A stretch of 64,000 nucleotides of DNA from Erwinia piriflorinigrans CFBP 5888 (GCF_001050515.1 NZ_CAHS01000014.1:372001-436000); one strand, 5' to 3'. Positions 48,592 to 58,503 are shown, numbered from the stretch's first letter. The notes: generated from the letters alone by a model not told the origin. Numbers and translations are program-made.

Positions 48592-49710
48592 ATGGCGAGA
48601 ATTAGTCCTTTTAATTATACAGATAACAGCGCGCATCGCAGGCAAGATTCAGAAAAAATGTATACTCGATCTTCAACCAAACACAATGATCATGTCCAAC
48701 CAATAAATCATGACGAAAATATAATTAATGCAGCAGAAGAGTTAGCAGATCTCTTCAGCAGTTTGGGGCGTGCAAGTAAAACAGGTAGGAAAAATGATAA
48801 TTCATATAGTGACACGGGTTCAGAAATACTCGAAGAAAATGCAGATGAAAAGATTTATACAATAATGACTCGAGTGGCTAAGTCCCAGAATAGCGCTTCT
48901 ATATTGAACTTTGCCCGCCAGTTGTTTAGTAATGATTGGGACTTAATGCAAGCCTTACGTGAGTTACTTTTGAGTAAAAATTTGTCAGAGTTTCTGAAAA
49001 AAAAGATTAAAAAAGCAATCGATGATTTGATGAAGTTTAGCGATCTTAAGAAACTAAATTCTTCTGCCAATGTTGGTGATGTCGCTAAACGCTTTAGTCA
49101 ATGTACTAATAATAATGGTCTTTCTGCTAAAGAGCTTCGTGATAGCTACTTGAAGTATTTAGATTATGAGTTGCCTGCGATATTTATTTATCAGGACTGG
49201 ATTGATGTATATGGATTCAGCAATAGAAAAATCATGCTGTCATTTATACTGACTGCATTGATATCAGATATGAAGTCCACTGAACCGGGCATTCATTCGC
49301 ATGAGTTTGGCCCTCTATCTGCCAGGATAATCGACGCACGTACGTTGAATTCATTAGATAACAAGCTGATTGTCAATTTCAATAATTCTGCGTATAGCTC
49401 AACAACGAAGAATTCAAAAGCAGCATTAAACGCAGAGGGTGTTTTAAATATTTATCTAATGGGTTTAATTAATCCTGGTGAGTTAGTGACAGCTTATGGA
49501 GGTTTTTTCAATGATTTTTCGTCAAAGAGAGCTATTCGTCAACAGGCAACAGTCGTTCAGCTCATACGCAGAACTTTTGATGTGACTCCCGATTACCTTT
49601 ATGCCAGGTCTGATTGTCACGAAAAATTTTATTCTTTTTTGACCTCGGTACAACAATCGCTTTATATAAAAGAGGTTGCACTGTTTAAAGTTGCTGGTAA
49701 ATATGTTTAA
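48592..49710 (+). CDS. invE: InvE/MxiC/SctW gatekeeper
   Basis: 372-residue HrpJ/YopN-family gatekeeper that holds back effector secretion until translocators are out. Helical repeats fill residues about 70-370 (IMTRVAKSQNSASILNFARQ, LRELLLSKNLSEFLKK). Strong ribosome site AAGGAG. Overlaps invA by eight bases. Contains an A8 tract at 48997-49004. Confidence 0.92.
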   Translation: MARISPFNYTDNSAHRRQDSEKMYTRSSTKHNDHVQPINHDENIINAAEELADLFSSLGRASKTGRKNDNSYSDTGSEILEENADEKIYTIMTRVAKSQNSASILNFARQLFSNDWDLMQALRELLLSKNLSEFLKKKIKKAIDDLMKFSDLKKLNSSANVGDVAKRFSQCTNNNGLSAKELRDSYLKYLDYELPAIFIYQDWIDVYGFSNRKIMLSFILTALISDMKSTEPGIHSHEFGPLSARIIDARTLNSLDNKLIVNFNNSAYSSTTKNSKAALNAEGVLNIYLMGLINPGELVTAYGGFFNDFSSKRAIRQQATVVQLIRRTFDVTPDYLYARSDCHEKFYSFLTSVQQSLYIKEVALFKVAGKYV

Positions 49711-51748
49711 AAGTTCTTTTTTACAATTTAGCGCTCGCCCAGAATTGATCATCTTGTTAATGATGATCATGGTCGTTGTTATGCTAATCATCCCATTGCC
49801 GACGTACCTGGTTGATTTTTTCATCGCTTTTAATTTAACGATGGCATTGCTGATTTTTCTGGGTTCATTTTATATTAACCGTATTCTGGACTTTTCAACA
49901 TTCCCGTCAATGATCATGATCAGTACCATATTTCGTCTGGCTATATCTATTAGTACCAGCCGTTTAGTTCTTTCAGATGCGGATGCAGGTGAAATCATAG
50001 CGAGTTTCGGGGCATTTGTTATTGCCGATAGCCTGGTAGTGGGGATGGTTATCTTCTTCATCGTTACGATAGTGCAATTTATTGTCATCACGAAAGGCTC
50101 TGAGCGCATTGCTGAAGTTGCAGCCCGCTTTTCATTGGATGCTATGCCAGGAAAACAGATGAGTATCGATGGCGATCTTAAGGCCGGTCTTATTGATGAA
50201 AATGAAGTGAGACAGCGCCGTAAAGACCTGGAGGCTGAAAGCCAACTGTATGGTGCACTTGATGGAGCGATGAAATTCATCAAAGGTGATGCTATAGCCG
50301 GGATTATTATTATTTCTGTCAATCTGCTGGGAGGGGTTTTTATTGGTGTCGTTCAGAAAGGAATGGAAGTCCATCATGCCCTATCTATTTATGCCTTACT
50401 TACTATCGGTGAGGCTTTAGTAGCGCAGATCCCTGCGTTGCTGATTTCAATCAGTGGTGGCCTTATTGTCACGCGAGTAAATAACAGTGAGAATACTAAT
50501 CTTGGTGCAAAGATCTTACAGGACATTTTTAAAAATAAATCCACTTTAGTCATTTCATCCATTCTCGCCTTGTCATTGGGCCTGCTTCCCGGTTTCCCTT
50601 TCATCGTATTTTTCATGCTTTCGATAGGCTTACTAGGTTTTTTTTTCAGGGACAAATTAGCTAAAATGAAGAATGCGAAATCCAAATCAGAAGATTCAGA
50701 CCATAAAGAAGACTCTTCTGTTAAAAATAAACCTGTTGTAATTGATGGAGAATATATTCCTGAGACGGTACCGTTAATTATCAGGTCTTGGAAAGGATAT
50801 GAAAATTATTTACTCTCAAAAAACTTCCCATCATTATTGAAACGGCTTTTTTTTATTGAATACGGCGTTCGCCTGCCAGAAATAATAATTAGTTATGATC
50901 ACAACGCTGAAGAAGGGAAGTTGATCGTGGCAATTAATGAAATTCAGGTGGCTATTTTCGATTTTTTCCCAGATATGCACAGAATCCTCTTTAGAGGAGA
51001 TGAGCTGAAATTGATCAATGACAGCGTACAAGCTGTAAGTTCATCACAGGGTACGACCTATTGGATAGCAGAAAAAAACCAACAGGCCGCTCTTGATCTT
51101 GGTTACTATTCACGTAATTCAATAGACGAATTTTATTCGTGTATATCGATATTACTCGTTCGCAATATTGCTGAATTTTTCGGTATCCAAGAAACTAAAA
51201 CACTGCTTGACGATCTCGAGAAAAAATATCCTGACTTATTAAAGGAGTGCTACCGAAATAATACGGTACAACGTATCACTGAAGTATTCCAACGTCTACT
51301 TAAAGAGCGTATATCGATTAGAAATATGCGACTCATTCTTGAAGCATTAGTGCAATGGGCTTCTAAAGAAAAAGATCCTATTATGTTAGTTGAGCATGTG
51401 CGTGGAACTTTAGCACGCTATATCTCTAACAGATTTGCTACTCAAGGATGTATTAAAACATTGGTGATGTCACACGATATGGAAAAGAAGATCCGGGACG
51501 GCATTCGGCAGACCTCTGGTGGAACGTTTATCAATTTACCACCTGATGAAACGGAAAATATTTTAAAAAGTCTCGAATCCTGTCTGCAAATGAATGGCGT
51601 CAACACGCGAGATGTTATTTTAATTGTATCTATGGATATTAGACGTTTTGCAAAGGCTCTAATAGAAGGGACCTATCCGGAATTAGATGTGCTCTCATTT
51701 GGCGAGATTTCTAGCAGTGTGGATGTGGATGTTATAGGGTCATTGTAA
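49703..51748 (+). CDS. invA: InvA/MxiA/SctV export gate
   Basis: 681-residue FHIPEP-family export-gate protein. Eight membrane segments in the first 320 residues with the FPSMIMISTIFRLAISISTSR block, then a cytoplasmic nonamer ring domain from about 355. Start at MFKSSFLQFSARPE, inside the invE end; upstream frame codons rejected. A T8 tract lies at 50847-50854. Confidence 0.96.
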   Translation: MFKSSFLQFSARPELIILLMMIMVVVMLIIPLPTYLVDFFIAFNLTMALLIFLGSFYINRILDFSTFPSMIMISTIFRLAISISTSRLVLSDADAGEIIASFGAFVIADSLVVGMVIFFIVTIVQFIVITKGSERIAEVAARFSLDAMPGKQMSIDGDLKAGLIDENEVRQRRKDLEAESQLYGALDGAMKFIKGDAIAGIIIISVNLLGGVFIGVVQKGMEVHHALSIYALLTIGEALVAQIPALLISISGGLIVTRVNNSENTNLGAKILQDIFKNKSTLVISSILALSLGLLPGFPFIVFFMLSIGLLGFFFRDKLAKMKNAKSKSEDSDHKEDSSVKNKPVVIDGEYIPETVPLIIRSWKGYENYLLSKNFPSLLKRLFFIEYGVRLPEIIISYDHNAEEGKLIVAINEIQVAIFDFFPDMHRILFRGDELKLINDSVQAVSSSQGTTYWIAEKNQQAALDLGYYSRNSIDEFYSCISILLVRNIAEFFGIQETKTLLDDLEKKYPDLLKECYRNNTVQRITEVFQRLLKERISIRNMRLILEALVQWASKEKDPIMLVEHVRGTLARYISNRFATQGCIKTLVMSHDMEKKIRDGIRQTSGGTFINLPPDETENILKSLESCLQMNGVNTRDVILIVSMDIRRFAKALIEGTYPELDVLSFGEISSSVDVDVIGSL

Positions 51749-51767
51749 AATTTAAAAGAGGAAATAT

Positions 51768-52175
51768 ATGAAATATGATATTGCGGAATTGATTTCTACC
51801 ATGCTTAAAGACGCTGGCATGTCAGAATTTCTCAGCGATGATCTAACTAATCACTCAACAATTTCTCTGAATATGAAAGATGACATCCCGGCGATTCATA
51901 TTAAGAGTGTGGGTGATGACGTATGGCTGTGGGCAAATCTCTGCGAATATAATATTAACTCACTGGCCTACTGTAGTATTAATCTGTTGCCGGTCATGCT
52001 CGATTATAATGAGGAAGTATTTTATCTCGGGCAGCCCTGTTTATATCCTGTTGATGGGCAGCTCGAATTACGTGCGAAGGTTATGGAAAAATATTTGGGC
52101 TCGGCAGATGATTTTTTGTCGGTACTCGATCATTACCTGACAATTATGCTGAATTATCGCGATGTTTTAGCTTAA
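51768..52175 (+). CDS. invB: InvB/Spa15-type class IB effector chaperone
   Basis: 135-residue acidic chaperone of the InvB/Spa15/SycN-like class IB group, which keep several effectors secretion-ready. Core blocks: YDIAELISTMLKDAGMSEFL and LGQPCLYPVDGQLELRAKVM. Located between invA and invC as in SPI-1. AGAGG precedes the ATG. Confidence 0.85.
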   Translation: MKYDIAELISTMLKDAGMSEFLSDDLTNHSTISLNMKDDIPAIHIKSVGDDVWLWANLCEYNINSLAYCSINLLPVMLDYNEEVFYLGQPCLYPVDGQLELRAKVMEKYLGSADDFLSVLDHYLTIMLNYRDVLA

Positions 52176-52190
52176 GAGGAGGTGTTATCG

Positions 52191-53486
52191 ATGCATCCAA
52201 AATTGTTAGTTCGTCTCGCACATCCACTGCGTATCCAGGGTAACGTTATTGAGGCATTCCTTCCAGGAACTAAGATTGGTGAAATTTGCGAAATTCAGAA
52301 ATCTTTGATTGAGGATGATATATTGGGATTTGCTCAGGTGACGGGATTTAATAAAGAAAACACATTTTTAAGTTTGCTAACAGATAATCAGGGATTTTCC
52401 CGAGAGAATGTCATATTACCCACGGGGAAGCCATTTAGTATTGAGGTTCATGAAGGGGTTATCGGCGCTATCATAGATGCTTCTGGTGCCATCAGAGGGC
52501 GTTTCGATCGGCAGCCCGTAATGCCTTCTATCAAGGGGAAAAGTATCGTAGCGTCCAGGGTACCACTCGACTTTACCTTGCGTAGACCCATCCTTAAACC
52601 ATTAATAACCGGCGTGCGCGCTATTGATGGCCTGCTTACATGTGGTATGGGGCAGCGAATCGGGATTTTTGCGACAGCAGGCTGTGGTAAAACATCCCTG
52701 ATGAACATGATCATTGAGCACTCTGAAGCCGATCTCTATGTGATAGGCTTGGTCGGTGAACGAGGTCGTGAAGTCACAGAATTTGTTGAAACTATGAAAC
52801 TTTCCTCACGCAGTTCAAAAGTCATACTCGTTTATGCAACTTCGGACCGCTCTTCGGTGGAGCGCACCAATGCAGCGCAAATCGCATCGAGTATTGCAGA
52901 ATACTTCAGTGATTTAGGCAACAATGTACTGCTGTTCGTTGACTCAATCACGCGTTATGCTCGGGCACTGCGCGATGTTGCTTTGGGTATGGGGGAGGTG
53001 CCTGCGCGTCGCGGCTATCCGGCTTCAGTTTTTGAAGCACTGCCAAAATTATTGGAGCGGCCTGGGTGTTTTATCACCGGTTCAATAACTGCATTTTATA
53101 CCGTTTTAATTGAAAATGAAGATGAACCCGATGTGATTGGTGATGAAGTGCGCTCAATTCTTGATGGACATATTTATCTGAGCCACAAACTTGCGGCAAA
53201 AGGGCAGTATCCGGCTATTGACGTGTTACAAAGTATTAGCAGGGTCTTTTCAAATGTCACTGATAATAGCCATCAGCAATTAGTTAATCGTTTTCGATAT
53301 TTTCTTCAGCGTCAAAAGGAAATGCAGTTATATATTGATCTTGGTGAATACCGTCATGGCGAAAATGCTGAAAATGATATTGCTTTTAATAAAGCAGGTG
53401 ATATGGAGTCATTTATCAAACAGGAAATATCAGAGAACGTTAACATGTCATCATGTCTGGAGAGCTTGTATGAGTGTATGGCGTAA
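52191..53486 (+). CDS. invC: InvC/Spa47/SctN secretion ATPase
   Basis: 431-residue F1-type hexameric ATPase that unfolds cargo and strips chaperones. Walker A FATAGCGKTSLM, Walker B VLLFVDSITRYARA, and VGERGREVTEF. Same length as Salmonella InvC. ATG at 52191 has AGGAGG eight bases upstream; the earlier GTG is not used. Confidence 0.96.
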   Translation: MHPKLLVRLAHPLRIQGNVIEAFLPGTKIGEICEIQKSLIEDDILGFAQVTGFNKENTFLSLLTDNQGFSRENVILPTGKPFSIEVHEGVIGAIIDASGAIRGRFDRQPVMPSIKGKSIVASRVPLDFTLRRPILKPLITGVRAIDGLLTCGMGQRIGIFATAGCGKTSLMNMIIEHSEADLYVIGLVGERGREVTEFVETMKLSSRSSKVILVYATSDRSSVERTNAAQIASSIAEYFSDLGNNVLLFVDSITRYARALRDVALGMGEVPARRGYPASVFEALPKLLERPGCFITGSITAFYTVLIENEDEPDVIGDEVRSILDGHIYLSHKLAAKGQYPAIDVLQSISRVFSNVTDNSHQQLVNRFRYFLQRQKEMQLYIDLGEYRHGENAENDIAFNKAGDMESFIKQEISENVNMSSCLESLYECMA

Positions 53487-53931
53487 AGGTCGGCAACTCA
53501 ATGCGCTGTTAGAGTATAAGAAGACATTAGTTAATTGTCAGGTATCTAAGATCAATAAAAGATTATCTGAAATTCAGTCTCTTCTGGAGGAAAAGATATT
53601 TGAGCGCAAAGCCATTATTGACGAAATAAACTCATTAACGCCAACCGGGGTGCTCCATAGATCTGATATCTACCAAAAGATAAGACGTCAGGGTGTATTA
53701 TTATCTAAACAACAACTTATCTATCATCAAATCAACGAGCTTGAGGAAGATAAAGAAAAAAATGAACTAAATGTTCAGGTGTTTCTTCACACAAGAAATG
53801 TTTTAGAAAAGAAAAACCACAAATTTCGTAGCTATTTTCGTCATCGTTATATCGACTTTCGTATTCGCTCTGAGAACAATATTGAAAGTGAACTTCATGA
53901 GACAATTTCCTATGGTAGAGAAAAATACTAA
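53470..53931 (+). CDS. invI: InvI/Spa13/SctO stalk
   Basis: 153-residue coiled-coil stalk that links ATPase and export gate (FliJ-like). Nearly all charged helix (KINKRLSEIQSLLEEKIFER, KEKNELNVQVFL). Start MSVWRKGRQLNALLEY matches the family; it overlaps the invC end by 17 bases. An A7 tract is present but the frame is intact. Confidence 0.88.
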   Translation: MSVWRKGRQLNALLEYKKTLVNCQVSKINKRLSEIQSLLEEKIFERKAIIDEINSLTPTGVLHRSDIYQKIRRQGVLLSKQQLIYHQINELEEDKEKNELNVQVFLHTRNVLEKKNHKFRSYFRHRYIDFRIRSENNIESELHETISYGREKY

Positions 53932-54784
53932 TATATCCGGGGTCTCATTTTTATGTAATGATGCCTTTGCTGCTCAAGACTCTTTTTTTGATATGTTGGA
54001 GAAACGGAGGAAATTGGAAGAACCAGAATTTTCGGGATGCGATTCAGCTTTTGCTCAGCCGTACAATCATCAATTATCCCCTGAGCGCTCTGCGGGAGGC
54101 GGCGGTGGTGATAAATCTGAAGAGGCCAAAATTAACCACTCATCATCACAGAAAGACCTTAAAAAATTTTACTCACATATAAGTAATGAGGGTATGAGCC
54201 ATCGTCTGTCCGATTCGGTCATTAAATCGGTATCAACTCAACAGATCAAGGATTCTGAACTTTCGCAAATCAATAAGAATAACCATGTAGACAATATTGA
54301 TCCAGACGTATCACGAATGATGCTTACGGGGCCGGAAAAGTGGGGTGAACCGAAAAACAGAAGGGAAGATAAAGACGAGTTTGCTGTCACTAAACCATTT
54401 AATCCTGTGCCGATAATTCATCAAAATACTACTTCAGCCGAAAAGAAAAATACAGGACATAGTAAAATGGCGTACCAGGCATCGAGCAATACACAGCAAT
54501 ATAGAAAAAGCGTGATGACAACAGGGGGAGCCAGTGATGACGTTCCTGCAAATAAAAGTGTAGACCTTGAATATCAGTTCCAGCGCTGGAATGGTGACCA
54601 TTCGGTAAAAGTACTCATCTCCACAGAATTGAGTCACGAGACCATCATTAAGCTAATACCTTCTGGCACACGCGTAGCTGATGCGATTTCCAGACATATG
54701 GATGATATGGTACCTGATGTTCTTATGCAGCAGCAAAGTCAAGATAAACGGGGACGCCATCAAGAAGAAGAAGTGGAAGAATGA
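53897..54784 (+). CDS. invJ: InvJ/Spa32/SctP needle-length regulator
   Basis: 295-residue, largely disordered Gln/Ser/Asn-rich protein with a C-terminal ordered part (LEYQFQRWNGDHSVKVLIS, LIPSGTRVADAI) like the substrate-switch domain of Spa32/InvJ. Position between invI and spaO gives the identity; primary similarity is expected to be low in this family. ATG at 53897 lies inside the invI end; overlaps spaO by ATGA. Confidence 0.8.
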   Translation: MRQFPMVEKNTNISGVSFLCNDAFAAQDSFFDMLEKRRKLEEPEFSGCDSAFAQPYNHQLSPERSAGGGGGDKSEEAKINHSSSQKDLKKFYSHISNEGMSHRLSDSVIKSVSTQQIKDSELSQINKNNHVDNIDPDVSRMMLTGPEKWGEPKNRREDKDEFAVTKPFNPVPIIHQNTTSAEKKNTGHSKMAYQASSNTQQYRKSVMTTGGASDDVPANKSVDLEYQFQRWNGDHSVKVLISTELSHETIIKLIPSGTRVADAISRHMDDMVPDVLMQQQSQDKRGRHQEEEVEE

Positions 54785-55707
54785 AATTACGCAGTGGCTT
54801 ACGCCTAAAGAAGGAAGAAAAATGCGGGCTTGAGTTACTTAAAAATCATCATCCAGAGAGTGAAATTAGAGAGGTTGAGCTGGAAGGACGCTACCTGAGA
54901 ATTTTCCTCTATGATGAAAATGATTTGCATAATGAAGCATTGCTCAATGTAGATACATGGTTACAAGAAACCGATAACAAGCTACCGGGTATTCCCTGGC
55001 GTCAGGTGCCTTTGAACTATCTAATGAGGTGGTTAAAGGGCATGCAGCTTTCTTTTATATTAAAATCCAGGGTATGGAACGTTGGGCGGATAGAACTTCC
55101 TCCTACGGTCTTGCCAAAAAAAATGCTTTGTCTGCCCGCGCAGCCTTGTTCACTTTTGTGTCTGGAGTGGTCAGCTGGTGATAACCCCATACTTAATGCA
55201 TTGCACTTAAAGAAATACCGTATTCCATTTATCGTTGATGTCGTTTTGGGATATAGCCAGCTGCCAGTGTCCCAATTTATTGATGTTGCAAAGGGCGATC
55301 TGCTTCTTATTCAGCATCAATCTGGCTATTTAAAAATTGGAACGAAAAAGTTATTTCTTTTGAACATTGATAACAATATAGAGGTTGTCGTGCAGGAAAA
55401 ATTTACTGACATTGAAGATAGCTACCGTAATGAGGAAGAAACGCTGCTAAGGTGGTCTGAGCTGCCTGTTGAAATTGAGTTTGTCCTCGACAGTAGATAT
55501 TTCACGCTGGCCGAGTTGGACGTTATCTATCCGGGAATGACCTTATCTTTGAATCAGAATGCGGAACAGAGAGTCAAGATCTATTTGAATAGAAAATTAT
55601 TTGCGCGTGGAGAATTGGTGGCTCTTGAGAATGGAAATCTCGCTGTGGAAATCAATCAGGTTAATACTTTTCCATCGGATGCAAAGGACATCTCTGATGT
55701 TGAATAA
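54781..55707 (+). CDS. spaO: SpaO/Spa33/SctQ sorting-platform protein
   Basis: 308-residue C-ring/pod protein; recruits cargo-chaperone complexes. Two SPOA domains: about 140-205 and 225-300 (LPVEIEFVLDSRYFTLAEL, VYPGMTL-like IYPGMTL, ARGELVALENGNLAV). An internal GTG at codon 204 would yield the separate C-terminal product known in Salmonella and Yersinia. A8 at 55116-55123. Confidence 0.9.
   Translation: MKLRSGLRLKKEEKCGLELLKNHHPESEIREVELEGRYLRIFLYDENDLHNEALLNVDTWLQETDNKLPGIPWRQVPLNYLMRWLKGMQLSFILKSRVWNVGRIELPPTVLPKKMLCLPAQPCSLLCLEWSAGDNPILNALHLKKYRIPFIVDVVLGYSQLPVSQFIDVAKGDLLLIQHQSGYLKIGTKKLFLLNIDNNIEVVVQEKFTDIEDSYRNEEETLLRWSELPVEIEFVLDSRYFTLAELDVIYPGMTLSLNQNAEQRVKIYLNRKLFARGELVALENGNLAVEINQVNTFPSDAKDISDVE
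55390..55707 (+). CDS. Internal-start short SpaO product (SctQ-C)
   Basis: In-frame GTG (55390) is preceded by AGAGG with five bases between, inside spaO. It would start a 105-residue protein with only the C-terminal SPOA domain. The Salmonella internal start is GTG at codon 203; this one is codon 204. The short product forms the 2:1 complex with full SpaO in known systems. Expression is inferred. Confidence 0.6.
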   Translation: MQEKFTDIEDSYRNEEETLLRWSELPVEIEFVLDSRYFTLAELDVIYPGMTLSLNQNAEQRVKIYLNRKLFARGELVALENGNLAVEINQVNTFPSDAKDISDVE

Positions 55708-56368
55708 TGAGATTTCGTTAATTGCATTACTCTCCCTTTTTACCTTACTTCCTTTTATCATTGCTGGAGGGACTTGTTTTATAAAATTCTCGATTGTCAT
55801 GATAATGATGCGTAATGCGCTAGGTATACAGCAGGTACCTTCGAATCTGACTCTCAATGGGGTTGCGCTTATACTTACTACGTTTGTGATGATGCCGGTT
55901 TGCCAGCGTATTACTGACTACATTGAGACTAAAAATATTGATTTCAACAAAAGTGGATCGCTCCACCAGTTGATGGATGAGGGGCTGGGCAGCTACCGCG
56001 ATTATCTTGTGCGTTACTCTGACCATAGTTTGATTCGCTTCTTCAATCATGTAGAAAAGAAAACGAATGGAATAGTTGAAGACCAGCTCGATGTTGAGGA
56101 ATTAAGCCAGATGTCCTTAATGACCCTGATGCCAGCCTATGCGCTAAGCGAAATACAGAGTGCTTTCAGGATAGCTTTTTATCTCTACATTCCTTTCGTT
56201 GTAATAGATCTGGTGGTGTCAAGTATTCTATTGGCTTTAGGGATGATGATGATGAGCCCCGTGACTATTTCAATTCCAATTAAATTGATTCTTTTTGTCG
56301 CAATGGATGGTTGGACGTTATTAGCTAAGGGGCTGGTCACGCAATACGTCGATCTGATGTCATCATGA
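55697..56368 (+). CDS. spaP: SpaP/Spa24/SctR export-apparatus protein
   Basis: 223-residue FliP-family core export protein with four membrane segments; conserved FTLLPFIIAGGTCFIKFSIV at the N-terminus and FYLYIPFVVIDLVVSSIL near the C-terminus. Start MLNNEISL overlaps spaO by 11 bases. Overlaps spaQ by ATGA. Confidence 0.96.
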   Translation: MLNNEISLIALLSLFTLLPFIIAGGTCFIKFSIVMIMMRNALGIQQVPSNLTLNGVALILTTFVMMPVCQRITDYIETKNIDFNKSGSLHQLMDEGLGSYRDYLVRYSDHSLIRFFNHVEKKTNGIVEDQLDVEELSQMSLMTLMPAYALSEIQSAFRIAFYLYIPFVVIDLVVSSILLALGMMMMSPVTISIPIKLILFVAMDGWTLLAKGLVTQYVDLMSS

Positions 56369-56619
56369 ATAATATATTATATATTAGCAATGCAGCATTG
56401 ATCGTCGTATTAAAGCTCACTGCTGCGCCTATTACTTTCGCTACACTTGTTGGAATTATAGTAGGCCTTTTCCAAACGGTAATGCAAATTCAGGAACAAA
56501 CTTTACCTTTCGGTTTGAAAATGCTTGCCGTGATCATCACTATTTTCATGTTATTTGAATGGTTCTCGGCAGAAATGCTAAACTTTTCAAGACAAGCCTT
56601 CTCCTTAGCTTTCAGTTGA
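56365..56619 (+). CDS. spaQ: SpaQ/Spa9/SctS export-apparatus protein
   Basis: 84-residue FliQ-family protein with two membrane segments and the conserved VGLFQTVMQIQEQTLPFGLK block. Start ATG overlaps the spaP stop. Confidence 0.96.
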   Translation: MNNILYISNAALIVVLKLTAAPITFATLVGIIVGLFQTVMQIQEQTLPFGLKMLAVIITIFMLFEWFSAEMLNFSRQAFSLAFS

Positions 56620-56634
56620 CGCGGTATACTCATA

Positions 56635-57402
56635 ATGTTTATCACGCTTTATTTTGATTTCCAACATTATGCCCTAATGTATGCAATGGCCTATGCACGT
56701 CTGGCAATTGTTTTTTATATTCTCCCTGTATTGGGTGAGCGCGTCATATCTAATCTGATCGTAAAAAACTCAATAATATCTCTCATCATCATTGGTTTAT
56801 GGCCTTGCTTTGAAAAAACGATTACTCTGCAACAGGGGTGGGTTTCCCTGCTTGTTAAAGAGTGTTTTGTTGGATTAGTTCTCGCCACTGTATTGTGCCT
56901 TCCTTTCTGGATTGTAATAGCACTAGGTGACATTCTCGATAACCAACGTGGAGCAACGATAAGTGATAGCATCGATCCTTTGAGCGGTGGGCAAAGTTCT
57001 GTACTGTCTGCTTTTTTTAACTTTGCTTTCGGTGTGATTTTTTTTTCAAGCAATGGAATGTTGTTATTAATCACCATTTTGATGGAGAGCTATCAATACT
57101 TGCCTCAAGGGCATACGGTCTCACATTTCAACTGGTCAAAAGCTGGAAAACTATTGGTTGAATTGGTGGAGTGTAGCATTATGCTTGCAGCACCAGTAAT
57201 CATAGTGATGATGGTTACAGAGATATTACTTGGCGTGTTCGCTCGATATTGTCCGCAGCTCAATGCATTTTCACTATCTCTGATAGTAAAGAGTTTCATT
57301 ACCTTTATAATATTTCTCTTTTATGGGATGAATGCTTTGATGGATAAACCAATCGGATTTTTTAATATTGACTCTTTGTATGTTTTTTTTCCAAGCGGGT
57401 AA
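56635..57402 (+). CDS. spaR: SpaR/Spa29/SctT export-apparatus protein
   Basis: 255-residue FliR-family protein with about six membrane segments; GDILDNQRGATISDSIDPLS block conserved. Completes the R5S4T1 export core with spaP and spaQ. T9 at 57038-57046 and T8 at 57383-57390 inside the frame. Confidence 0.95.
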   Translation: MFITLYFDFQHYALMYAMAYARLAIVFYILPVLGERVISNLIVKNSIISLIIIGLWPCFEKTITLQQGWVSLLVKECFVGLVLATVLCLPFWIVIALGDILDNQRGATISDSIDPLSGGQSSVLSAFFNFAFGVIFFSSNGMLLLITILMESYQYLPQGHTVSHFNWSKAGKLLVELVECSIMLAAPVIIVMMVTEILLGVFARYCPQLNAFSLSLIVKSFITFIIFLFYGMNALMDKPIGFFNIDSLYVFFPSG

Positions 57403-57408
57403 TGAACA

Positions 57409-58503
57409 ATGGCGCAAAAGACTGAACTTCCAACGGAAAAAAAACGCAAGGACTCAGCGAAAAAGGGTCAAACGCTCAAAGTCAAAGATTTTACCACTAC
57501 ACTGATATTACTCTCGGGCAGTTATTTTTTACTTTACAGCTTCAATTTTGATGATTTTATCTTTTTTTATTCTTTGATACTGACCGATAGCACATCTGCA
57601 AGCGAAAATGACTTTCTTATAAATATGATGCTTCTGCTATCTCAATTAATATTTCCGTTCATTGCTGTTTGTGCTGTTTCTGGTATCTTGGCCACGCTTT
57701 TACAAACCCATTTTAGTATCGCTACTGAAGGATTGAAATTAAACTTTAAGGCTTTGAATCCTGTTGAGGGATTTAAGAAAATTTTTAGCATGCGTACGCT
57801 GAAGGAGTTCATCAAGTCGTTATGCTATTTAATCGTCTTCTTATGCACCTGCTACAGTCTTATCCATAGCGATTTAAAAAGAACGTTAACTATTTATCAT
57901 TCCGGTATCGGCCAGCTAATCACCAGTATGTCATCTCTCATGGTTAAATCGGTAACGGTATTTACTGCTTGGGCAATATTTGTGTTTTTGGCAGATTTCA
58001 TAGCGGAATACTTCCTTCATATCAAAGACCTGAAAATGGATAAACATGAGGTTAAACAGGAGCGTAAAGAAACGGACGGTAATCCACAAATAAAAAGTGC
58101 CAGGAGGCGTGCCCATCAGGAAATCCTCTCTGGCGAGGAGAAATCTGCAATAAGAAACTCATCAGTCGTTATGGCGAACCCCACCCATATTGCGATTGCT
58201 ATCTACTTCAATCCTGAAGTCGCTCCTTTGCCTTTTATTGCGCTGCGTGCTACTAATTTCAAAGCCAAATCGGCAATTGCGTATGCAGAGAAAATTGGTA
58301 TTCCAGTCGTACGCAATGTTATTTTGACGCGACGGCTTTATCGATCTTATGCTCAATATAGTTTTATATCCGTGAATGATAACGATCTGCTGTTAGTGAT
58401 GGATATTCTCATTTGGTTGCGTCAGGTCGAAACTGCTGATATGGAAAGGGAAGTTTTGCACAGTGATCCAGGCGAAGTTGAAAACGATGTAACAGATACA
58501 TAA
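57409..58503 (+). CDS. spaS: SpaS/Spa40/SctU autoprotease export switch
   Basis: 364-residue FlhB-family protein: four membrane segments (about 28-205), cytoplasmic domain with the self-cleaving NPTH (Asn257). Cleavage there permits the switch from needle to translocator secretion. An A8 tract occurs near the start (57437-57444). Ends 161 bases before sicA. Confidence 0.96.
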   Translation: MAQKTELPTEKKRKDSAKKGQTLKVKDFTTTLILLSGSYFLLYSFNFDDFIFFYSLILTDSTSASENDFLINMMLLLSQLIFPFIAVCAVSGILATLLQTHFSIATEGLKLNFKALNPVEGFKKIFSMRTLKEFIKSLCYLIVFLCTCYSLIHSDLKRTLTIYHSGIGQLITSMSSLMVKSVTVFTAWAIFVFLADFIAEYFLHIKDLKMDKHEVKQERKETDGNPQIKSARRRAHQEILSGEEKSAIRNSSVVMANPTHIAIAIYFNPEVAPLPFIALRATNFKAKSAIAYAEKIGIPVVRNVILTRRLYRSYAQYSFISVNDNDLLLVMDILIWLRQVETADMEREVLHSDPGEVENDVTDT

